Shown piece after piece: positions 11,202-23,200 of a stretch of DNA of 64,000 nt (positions are counted from its first letter, which is position 1; the number at the start of each line of letters is the position of its first letter). The notes beneath the pieces were generated by a model. It saw only the letters and a program-made list of their open reading frames with translations. It did no database searches and had not been told where the DNA came from. Location: the NCBI RefSeq assembly GCF_012273895.1, contig NW_024045131.1, forward strand, positions 806,001 to 870,000. The letters are read 5' to 3'. This stretch comes from Zerene cesonia. Taxonomy: Eukaryota > Arthropoda > Insecta > Lepidoptera > Pieridae. Made by a program: the position numbers and the translations under genes.

Positions 11202-14200
11202 ATATTGGTATATGGTAAACATATAAAAAAAATATGTTCTTTGAGCTCAATTATTCCAAACGTATACTTTAACTCCACCACTCACACCAATACAAATATA
11301 CATGTACTTGCTTTTGTCCGCGGCTTCGCACGCGTTCTATTTGAAATAGTTTAATAGATTTTACACACATAAACCTTCCTCTTGAACCACTATTAACGAA
11401 AACTTCATCAAAATCTGCTACGTAGTTTTAAAGATTTAAGCATACACAGGGACGTAGGGACAGAAAAAGCGTCTTTGTTTTATACTATGTAGTGATGTAA
11501 CCGACTGTTAAGTTTTTTTAATTACCTGCATTATTAATAACAAACATAGCTCATGTTATTCATAATGAATTCAATAGTAATAATTAAAAATATTCAGATT
11601 ATAAACTATTGCGTAAATTAATCGATATAAAAAACTATCCTATATATTAAGTTGTACCAAATTACACACAAAATGCCAAATTTCATCAAAATCGATTGAG
11701 TTGGTGAAGAGTTAGTGATATACACACTGGATTTCTATATATTAAGATTACGATAGCAGCTGGCGATTGTTCTGAGACTTACGAGATACGGACTTACGCG
11801 GGTGAAACCGCGGGGTGCAGCTACTATGACTCTAGATGAGACAGCTATGAAAGCAGTGGTTCCGTGGTTAGAACCTCGGACTGTCGAAAAGTCGGGGATT
11901 CGAGACCGGACGACCGTGCGTGAAATTAAATAAGAATAAAATTTATCCGTTAATTATTCATATCACCACAGCTCGAAACGGTGAAGGAAAACATCGTGAG
12001 GAAACCGGCATGTCCGAGAATCAAAAGTTCGACGACATGTGACATCTGCCAACCCGCACTTGGCCAGCGTGCTGGATTATGGCTCCGTGTCGCATAGAAG
12101 CCCTGTATCAGCAGTGGAAACACAATATATGATTATTTATTTATTTCACTTGACAAACGAATACACTTTCGCATTTATAATTCGTGTAAAGATGGCAATA
12201 AAATAAAACTAGACTTTTCTAAATCGCCGATATTCCCACTAAACCGCATCATTTTCTTCACAGCCCGTTGGGCATGACGCAATTAATGTATGTAACACAG
12301 TGTGTATGTAACTAGTGACAAACGGACGTAATGCACATTTTTGTATATATATTTTATTATATATCGGCTGAATTCCGAAAATTGGTGCAATATTTTGAGA
12401 GACAAGTGATTTCCACAGGGATTTGGGTAAATATTATTTCTATTTTTCCACTAGCTATTCGCCCCGGATCCGATTGAGTTAATCCGGTTGAAATAGAAAA
12501 AACACAACTGGTTGTTTGTGTATTCTTAAGTGATATATTTATAATTTATTTATATTTTATGTTATTCATACCAACATGTTTTCTAAACAAACCATAAGTA
12601 ATCCCTACTAATATTATAAATCGAAAGTAACTCTGTCTGTCTGTCTGTCTGCCTGTTACGCTTTCACGCCTAAACCACTGAACCGATTTTCACAAAATTT
12701 GGTATGAAGATAGAACTGAACTTGGGAAAGGACATAGGATACTTTTTATCGCGAAAAAAGGGTAGAAAGGGTTGAAAGAGGGGATGAAAGTTTGTATGAA
12801 AGTTCGTTATTGTGAAACCGATTTTGATGAAACTTGGTATGAAGATGGAGCTAAACGTGGGAAAGAACAAAACATACTTTTTAATACGAAGAAAATACTC
12901 CTTACCATGTCGCGCGATATTAGCGCATTCAACGCGGGCGAAGCCGCGGGCGAAAAGCTAGTTTAATAATAACTTTATAAGTAACGAGTGTAGTAAGTAA
13001 GTATTGGTGCTAGACATACAGCAGCTATCGATTGGTGAAAGGTTTTTCAATATCGGTTATGCAGTTTTTGAATGAAATAAGAAAAATAAATAAGTATGGT
13101 TAAAACACATGACTTAACATTAGAAACATATAAATTGTCTCACTTATACATAAGCACAGTATAAGCAAGGAAATTATTTCATCCCAGCGATCCCACATAG
13201 CATAAACTTATGCAATTACTAGCTGCGCCCCGCGGTTTCACCCGCGTAAGTCCGTATCCCGTGGGAGTACCGGGATGAAAAGTTGCCCATATGTTATTCC
13301 AGTTGTCCAGCTGTCTACGTACCAAATTTCATTGCAATCGGTCCAGTAATTTTTGCGTGAAAGAGCAGCAAACACACACACATCCTTAAAACTTTCGCAT
13401 TTATAATATTAGCAGGATTATGTTATATCTCATATAGTAGGATAGGATAGTAGGATATGTGGATTGTACTGTCACCGATCCTTGATAAGTGTACAGAGTT
13501 TGAATTCAATCTGCCCGTTTGAAGGGTCAATATCGAGTCTATAAGAGTCAGGGGGTCTCCGGCTCCCCCACTCCCCAAACTAAACACAGTAGCACGCTAC
13601 TATGTCACGCCGGTCTCCTGTGGGGGTGTGGTACTGCCCCGATGCGAGCTGGTCCAATTAGCGTCAAAGCGTACTCGACTCCCACATTATATATGCAATC
13701 TTATATATAAAAATCAATTGCTGTTCGTTAGTATCGCTAAAACTCGAGTATGGCTGAACGGATTTATCTTATTCTGGTATTGATATGTCCGTGGAGGTCT
13801 AGGAAAGGTTTAAAAGATGAGAACGATAAGGGAAATATGTCGAAACAATATTCTATGGCGTTGCGAAGTTCGCCGAGACAGCTAGTAATAAATCTTATAT
13901 ATAAAATTCTCGTGTCACAATGTTAGTCTCTATACTCCTCCGAAACGGCTTGACCGATTCCTCTGAAATTTGGTAAGCATATTGGGTAGGTCTGAGAATC
14001 GGCTAACATCTATTTTTCATACCACTAAACGATAAGAGTAAGGCAGAACAGCGTTTGCCGGGTGCAGCTAGTATATAAATAATAAAGTGAAGTCCCGTGT
14101 CCCCTAGTGGGGTATGGGGCAGATGATATACATCTGTTTCACTGATCGATTTTTTTTTAATGGACAAGTAAGTGATCAGCCTTCTGTGTCCTGCCAGACC

Positions 14201-17200
14201 GAGACTTTTTTAACACGCTTTTATTAGCTTCACTTGTATGTTTGTATGTATGTAACTCACACCCGTTTTTCTCCCACTTCCNNNNNNNNNNNNNNNNNNN
14301 NNNNNNNNNNNNNNNNNNNNNNNNNNNNNNNNNNNNNNNNNNNNNNNNNNNNNNNNNNNNNNNNNNNNNNNNNNNNNNNNNNNNNNNNNNNNNNNNNNNN
14401 NNNNNNNNNNNNNNNNNNNNNNNNNNNNNNNNNNNNNNNNNNNNNNNNNNNNNNNNNNNNNNNNNNNNNNNNNNNNNNNNNNNNNNNNNNNNNNNNNNNN
14501 NNNNNNNNNNNNNNNNNNNNNNNNNNNNNNNNNNNNNNNNNNNNNNNNNNNNNNNNNNNNNNNNNNNNNNNNNNNNNNNNNNNNNNNNNNNNNNNNNNNN
14601 NNNNNNNNNNNNNNNNNNNNNNNNNNNNNNNNNNNNNNNNNNNNNNNNNNNNNNNNNNNNNNNNNNNNNNNNNNNNNNNNNNNNNNNNNNNNNNNNNNNN
14701 NNNNNNNNNNNNNNNNNNNNNNNNNNNNNNNNNNNNNNNNNNNNNNNNNNNNNNNNNNNNNNNNNNNNNNNNNNNNNNNNNNNNNNNNNNNNNNNNNNNN
14801 NNNNNNNNNNNNNNNNNNNNNNNNNNNNNNNNNNNNNNNNNNNNNNNNNNNNNNNNNNNNNNNNNNNNNNNNNNNNNNNNNNNNNNNNNNNNNNNNNNNN
14901 NNNNNNNNNNNNNNNNNNNNNNNNNNNNNNNNNNNNNNNNNNNNNNNNNNNNNNNNNNNNNNNNNNNNNNNNNNNNNNNNNNNNNNNNNNNNNNNNNNNN
15001 NNNNNNNNNNNNNNNNNNNNNNNNNNNNNNNNNNNNNNNNNNNNNNNNNNNNNNNNNNNNNNNNNNNNNNNNNNNNNNNNNNNNNNNNNNNNNNNNNNNN
15101 NNNNNNNNNNNNNNNNNNNNNNNNNNNNNNNNNNNNNNNNNNNNNNNNNNNNNNNNNNNNNNNNNNNNNNNNNNNNNNNNNNNNNNNNNNNNNNNNNNNN
15201 NNNNNNNNNNNNNNNNNNNNNNNNNNNNNNNNNNNNNNNNNNNNNNNNNNNNNNNNNNNNNNNNNNNNNNNNNNNNNNNNNAATTATTTTATAGTTTTTA
15301 GTTTGATGTGCTTGAAAAGCGTGTTTTTTAGTTTTTTTAAACTATATTTTATTTTATTGTGCATCCCCACCGGGAATCGAACCCAGGACCCTTTGGTTCT
15401 ACACTCACGCGTTACCTATGCCAAGGAGGCGGTCAAATATATAAATCTTATACCTTTAAACGAGCAATTCTTGTATATATATATATAATTGGAATCTCGG
15501 AATCGGCTCCAACGATTTTCATGAAATTTAGTATATAGGGGGTTTCGGGGGCGATAAATCGATCTAGCTAGGAATTTTTTTTAGAAAATATCATATTCGT
15601 GTTTTATTCGTGTTTTTTTTTCCTGACATCTATTGGTGAATAATAATACTATTTTGCTTCGTAGATAGCTGGACAACTGAAATAACACATAGGCACTTTT
15701 TATACCGATAATCCTACGGGATACGGACTTACGCGGTTTCAACCGCGGGTCACAGCTAGTAATGATAACACGAATAAAACAGCGGAATATTTCGCGAAAG
15801 CGAATCTTTTCCTTATTTCAATAAATGCAAGCGGTAAATGAAAGTGATTTATATTAATCCATCCAATGCAATTAAAAGTATTGTACTAACGCGATAATTT
15901 ATGAAAGTTAATTGTTTTTTTTAAACAACTTCAAACGTGAGAAATCACGCGAATTCCCCGACATATTCCAACTGTCCAAATTGTTGAATATGATATTTAT
16001 TAACATACTAGCATTCCGCCCGCGGCTTTGCGCGCGTAGTCACGGATAAGATAGACTCGAGGGGTTACCGACAAAGTTCCCTTTCCCTTTAGATTTCCGG
16101 GATAAAAACTATCCTATGTCCTTTCTCGGGTCTAAAACTATCTCTGTACCAAATCTCATCATAATCGGTTTAGCCGATCTTGAGTTATAAATAGTGTAAC
16201 TAACACTACTTTCTTTTATATATATATATAGACTAGCTGCACCCGGCAAACGCTGTTCTGCCTTACTCTTATCGTTTAGTGGTATGAAAAATAGATGTTA
16301 GCCGATTCTCAGACCTACCCAATATGCTTACCAAATTTTAGAGGAATCGGTCAAGCCGTTTCGGAGGAGTATGGCAACGAAAACTGTGACACGAGAATTT
16401 TATATATATAGAAGATAGATATTAAACAAATAGATCAAATCTATAAACCGATGGCCGTTGGGGCAAAAAGGTTCTCGAATGGAGACCACGTTCAGGACGA
16501 CGCAGTGTAGGACAGGCTCCAACTAGATGGACAGACGACCTGATCAAGGTTGCAGGGAGCCGATGTATGCAGGCCGCTGGTGATCGGCCATTCTGGAAAC
16601 CTTTGGGGGAGGCCTATGTTCAGCAGAGGACGTCTTACGGCTAAGACGATGACGATACTTATATTATAAGCTGAAGAGTTTGTTTGAACGCACTAATCTC
16701 AGTAACTATTGGTCCGATTTGAAAAATTCTTTCAGTGTTAGATAGCCCATTTATTGAGGGAGGCTATAGGCTATATATGTACCACGGGTGAAGCAGGGGC
16801 GGACCGCTAGTTTAAATCTATAATTTAAAAAATTTGCGCATCCGCAGAAGCACTACCTCTGTTCACGGGCGGTGGTGATCGCTTACCATCAGGCGAACCA
16901 CCAGCTCAGTTGCCCGCTTACGACATACAAAGGCATAAAAATTAATATTGAGATAATTTATAACTTTATTATAATTTAATTCGAACGAATCAATGAATAC
17001 ACTTTGTTATCAGCATTAAAGTTAAAATGATAATACAGTAGAGCGAGACAAAACTATTGAACAATGTTAAAACCTAGTTTTAGTAGTTTATCTATACTTC
17101 TGTACCATCTATATTCTATACTAGCTGTTCGCCCCGGCCACGCCCGTGGTTCATATATAGCCTATGTCTCTGAGTGAATCTATACTTTACATTATAAAGC

Positions 17201-20200
17201 TGAAGATTTTATTTGTTGATTTGAACGCACTAATCTCAGTAACCACTGGTCCGATTTGAAAGATTCTTTCAGTGTTAGATAGCCAATTTAGGAAGGCTAT
17301 AGACTATATATGTACGACGGGCGAAGCCGAGGCGGAGCCGCTAGTGCTAATATAAATTAAAAAAAGCGCCGGTGAATTTAATGATAAATTAAGCGTTAAT
17401 TTCTTTTCCTTCTAGCAATTTGGATATCAAATGCAAGGTTCTATAAAAATATAATAAAAAAGCAATCGGATTTCTTTTTATATTAACAATAATTCTTTTA
17501 ACTTATTTATATTTAGCTCAAGGTCGTATATTTAAATAGTAAATCCATATCCTTTCTCTCTATTAAAGTTGGCATTTATATGATACTAGCTTTTACCCGC
17601 GGCTTCACCTGCTAAATTCGGACTAGTATAATGTTACTATGCATAAAAACCATCCGCTTGAATCGCTCTATCTATTTAAAAAGAAACCCATCAAAATCCG
17701 TTGCGTAGTTTCGAAGATTAAAGCATATACTAGCTGTGACCCGCGGTTGAAACCGCGTAAGCGTGCTGCGTAACCGTATCCCGTAGGAATATCGGTATAA
17801 AAAGTGCCTATGTGTTATTTCAGTTGTCCAGCTATCTACGAAGCAAAATAGTATTATTATTCACCAATAGATGTCAGGAAAAAAAAACACGAATAAAACA
17901 CGAATATGACATTTTCTAAAAAAAAATTCCTAGCTAGATCGATTTATCGCCCCCGAAACCCCCTGTATACGATAAGATAGGGACATAGTTTTATACTATG
18001 TAGAAATAGAGATAAAAGGGCAAACCTATTGTTATATCCTTTCCCTCTATTATCACACTATCACTCTAATATTATAAATAGCTGCGTCCCGCGGTTTCAC
18101 CCGCGTAAGTCCGTATCCCGTAGTAATATCGGGAATTGCCTATATGTTATTCCAGTCGCTGTACGGTACAGCTGGAGCTGTCTACGTACCAAATTTCATT
18201 GCAATCGGTTCAGTAGATTTGGCGGGAAAGAGCAACAAACACACACACATCCTTACAAACTTTCGCATTTATAATATTAGTAGGATATCATTTGTTCTTT
18301 CCAGGTCCGGGTTTGATAGACGAGTTGGAGGCTTTCATGGCGCCGGTGAGTGAAGGCTGCTTCCCGCCGCAGCCGCTCGACGCTCGGCGAGTGGGGTTTG
18401 TAATATATATAATAATATATAGTTTGTAATATATTGCTCGCGTCGTCTACAGAATTTTGCACCGAGTGGATTTTGAAGGCAGTGTGACAGCTGTTACGAT
18501 TTTAGATGCGATCTTCACATCAACTATTTATTTTAATGGCATCTCATTATATATGGATAGCCACACCTAAACGTTGTTTATATGTTGAACCTAACGGTCT
18601 ATCACCACATCAATTTTGTCAAAATCTACCCAGTGGTTTTAACGTGATTGACGCAAATACAAACAGATAAAAGAATCTAAACATTATTTGAAAACTAAAC
18701 TTAATGACAATGCGAACAGAGTGTTTGGTAAAATATGCTATTTTTAGTCAGATATAAAAATCGTTAATAAAATGATTTATTAAATTAAAATTATTAAATT
18801 ATTCGCCGAAACACGCCCAAAAATTTCGCCAACCAACCGTCGTGTCATGTGCAAACATAATTAGAAGAGCTCACTCAATTTCAGCGGCCACCAGCTACCA
18901 GAAAGCCCACCAGACTCCGGCTCCGAGAACCCCTACAGCCCAGACACCCAGGTCTCCCACACGATCTCGGTATCCCAGACCATCTTGGGCCCAGACTACA
19001 TGCTAGTACCTGAACATCTGAACATCCACGAGGTGCTGCAAAATGGTGAATACATTTACGAAGAGTTAAAAGACAATCTGGATGATGTAGTGGTGATGCC
19101 AGAGAGCGATCTGGGACTAAGAACGGTCCGCCACGAGATGCTGCCGGAGACGGTGTACCAGAACAGATACAACCAGATGAGGATGGAGATGGAAATGGAC
19201 CCGGGGATAATGACGCCGATCGTGCTCGGCCACGAGGCGCCAGTGTACACTAACCTGCAGGAACCGAGCGGGAAGAAGAGGAAGCTGTCGCAGGATGTGA
19301 ATTCGCAAGTTAAATGCGAGCCAGGTGAGTTTACAGTCTGGTCAGCGTGAACGAAGCCACTATGCTATTTATGACCCTTTTTAAGAACAATATTTCTATG
19401 TTTGATTGTTTTAAATTGTAAATGTCTTGTATTTTATTTTATTTTTTTTATTGTCCCCACCGAAAATCGAACCCAGGACCCCTCGGTTCTACGCTCACGC
19501 GTTTAGCACTGTAGCAAGGAGGCGTCAAAAAAAAAATGTGTCGGTCTGGCATGACACAGAAGGCTGATCACCTACTTGACCATAAAGAAAATCGATCAGT
19601 GAAACAGATGTATATCATCTGCCCCATACCCCACTAGGGGACACGGGACTTCACTTTTTTTTACTTTTTTTTGTATTTTATGTCTTCTTTTAATAAACGT
19701 CTAATCTATCTATCTATCAACAATCTATGCATGTTAACAAGCTTTTAATAGCTTCGCCTGTATGTTTTTCTGTAACCGACTATTTAGGCAGAAACAACTT
19801 TGGCTAAACGCGTGTCTATTCAAGTATCTTAATTATTTATTAAGATACACTATACTCAGAACTCACTTTATCATGGCGACGTGTGTTGTCAATCATTAAA
19901 ATATAATTTTATCCCCTTAAACTTAGCTAACCCTCCATTCCTCCATGACACACTTATTAGAAATTAAAAACTTTTTAACGAACTCTTCGAACACTTAACG
20001 TCGAAACGTCGGGTTAATAATATAATGAATAAATCGCGTTAAAATCCGTTAAAAAGTATTTAATTTCTGAATGTATAATACTCGCGTAAAATCAAACAAA
20101 AAAACCACCCACTTATTGTTATAATGTTAGAGTTGTAACTGAATTTGAAATTACTTTGAGTTTTTAAAAGAATGAACCAAAGTTCTTATGTATTCCTTAT

Positions 20201-23200
20201 GTTCAGAGATAATTTCAATATTAACAATCAAATTATTTCATAAATCATTACACTTGGTTTATCATATAACAAGTTATAATTACGTTTACTTGTTTTTAGA
20301 AGTCAGTTAAAAAACAATCACATTAAATACAATGCTTTTCAATATAATTCAATAGCAATTTTTTGTTAGTTTTCTGAGTTTAAAAATATAATTGTAGGCT
20401 CAAGTCTTATCTGAATTTATTTATTTATCTGAACACATACATACCTACATACTTTTTCTTTTAACCGATTGACGTATGATTATTTGATTATATTCGATAG
20501 GAAATTGTCATTTGTTCCAATTATTTGGTTATAAATCATCAAATCACAATCGTTCACAGCTGCGCTATCGCCGGAGACGATAGCCCGTCCCCCCCCTTCG
20601 GTGGACGGGTCGGAGGCGGGGGACGACGCACCGCAGCAGAGCATACGATTCGCCACCTTCCAGCAGACCGCTTGGCATGCCTTGTTCGACGCCAACTTGA
20701 AGCCCATGTGAGTATTTTTATGTCATAATCAGCAAAGGAGCAAACGAGCTGGTGGATTGCCTTGTGCTTCCACTGTCCATGAACATCTGCAGAGACGTAA
20801 TTCCATTTGCCGATTGCCGACTCTATAAGGTGAGGGATAAGGAAAGGACCGATGGGGGGAATAAATGATAGTACTGGAAAGTGTGAGGAAAATGATATGG
20901 GCCTCCCCTCCCCACTCCCCTCCCCTCACCGTACGTAACACAGTAGCATGCAACTATTTCACGCTACTCTTAATATTTAAAAAAAAAATAAACGTTAGTA
21001 TTTTTGTATGTTTGGAACGTATTCACGCAAAAGCAACTAGACCGTTTTCAGAAACTCTCACCATTAGAAAGCTGCAACATCACTGAGTGGCATAGGCCAC
21101 GGGCGAAGCCGGGGCGAACAGCTAGTGTTGTATAAAATTGGCTTTTCGCCCGGGTGTTAAAAAGAGAAATATATAGTCTTACTCTTTATAATATTGAGAG
21201 ATATAAATATTTTTCCTCCCAGCGCCACGCCCTCTTACGTAGTCGGGGCGGATAAGGGTTTCAACTACTCCCAAATAGACGAGGCTTTCGTCTGCCAGAA
21301 GAAGAACCACTTCCAGGTGACCTGCCAGATGCAGGTGCAGGGCGAGCCGCAGTATGTGAAAACTGTGGACGGTTACAAGAAGATCAGCAACTTCTGTTTG
21401 CATTTTTATGGCGTGAAGGTAGGGTAGTTGGGAATTTAAAATCGTACTATGCTCGTATAAATGCGAAAGTTTGTGAGGATGGATGTATGTATATGTTTGT
21501 TACTCTTTCACGCAAAAACTACTGCATCGATTGCAATGAAATTTGGTGTGTTGATAGCTGGATAACTGGAATAACACATAGGTAACTTTTTGTCCCGATA
21601 TTCGTACGGGATGCAGACTTACGCGGATGAAACCGAGGGGCGCAACTAGTTAACCATAACTCAAAAAATAATGAAAATATTAAAAAAAAAATTAATGAAA
21701 ATAGTTTACAAAATAAACTGATCAAAAAAATTTACAATATTAATTGCAATCATCTTAATGTTTAATTTTTTTATTAAAGGTAAAATAGAAAAAAACGTCT
21801 CTCTTTTCTACTATTTCGATTACTTTTATATTTTCTTTTTTCATTTACTTCCACAAGAATGTAGATAACAATGTGACAATACGCAGCACATTACATAAAT
21901 AACGTGATTTTTTGATATTTTTCAGGCCGAGGACCCGAGCCAAGAAGTGAGGATCGAGCAGAGTCAGTCGGACAGGACAAAGAAACCTTTCCATCCTGTA
22001 CCGTGAGTTGCACTGCTCTACTATTGACTGATCATCATCAGCCCATATATGTTCCCACTGCTGAGACACAGGCCTCCTATGATGATTCAGGCAGTAATCC
22101 ACCACGCTGGCCAAGTGCGGGTTGGCAGATGTCACATGTCGTCGAACTTTTGACCGTTTCATGAAGTGTGATGTTATCTACATGCGCAGATAAATTAAAA
22201 AATCAATTTATTTCCTGCGCGCTCGTCCGGTCTCGAACCCCGATTTATCGATTTTGAAGTCCGAGGTTCTCACCACTGAGCCACCACTGCTTTTAATATT
22301 TATAGTATTGACTACTGCTATGTTTATAGCGCAATAATTGAGGGTTCACCCAAAAGAAACAATGTTATTTTGTTTTGTGAAATTAAATCGATATAAAAAA
22401 TCCTATCCTTCCTGCTATTCTACTATCCTACTAATATTATAAATGCGAAAGTTTGTAAGGATGTGTGTGTGTTTGTTGCTCTTTCACGCAAAAACTACTC
22501 AACCGATTGCAATGAAATTTGGTACGTAGACAGCTGGACAACTGGAATAACATATAGGCAACTTTTTATCCCGATATTCCTACGGGATACGGACTTACGC
22601 GGGTGAAACCGCGGGGCGCAGCTAGTAGTAGTATATTATAATCTTGTGTTAATTGTTTAACTATTGTGATTTATAATGTTTCATAATTTAATTTGATTGC
22701 TCATTTCCCATCTTTTAGCAACTAATTAGCAATACAAATTTATTTATATATGCATACACGTATATGCAACCTAAACTGACACATCATTCAGTTTTAATTT
22801 AACACTAATTCAACTACAACCACCAACTATCTACAAAACACACCATATGCGAATCTATTTAACTCCCATCAGGGTGGAGCTGCGTCGCGAAGGGGCAAAA
22901 ATAACTGTCGGGCGATTGCACTTCGCCGAAACGACGAACAACAACATGCGGAAGAAGGGCAGACCCAACCCTGACCAGCGGCATTTCCAACTGGTGGTAG
23001 CCCTCAAAGCTCATACCGGTTCAGCCGCGCACATTGTCGCGGCGCAGGCCAGCGACAGGATCATTGTTCGGGTGAGTCGTGTCACGTTGTGTCGTGCCAT
23101 GTTGAGTCGTGTCATGTCATAAATTTCCATTGATAATTTATTGTTATTAAATTAGAATACTAACATTCATCGATCTATTTTATGTAATTTTCAAATAAAT

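Noticed and set aside
18346..18372. A 27-base intron splitting Myrf exon 2 (donor 18346, acceptor 18372)
   Set aside because: The frame would work, but 27 bases is too short for a spliceosomal intron; read-through of this segment is simpler.
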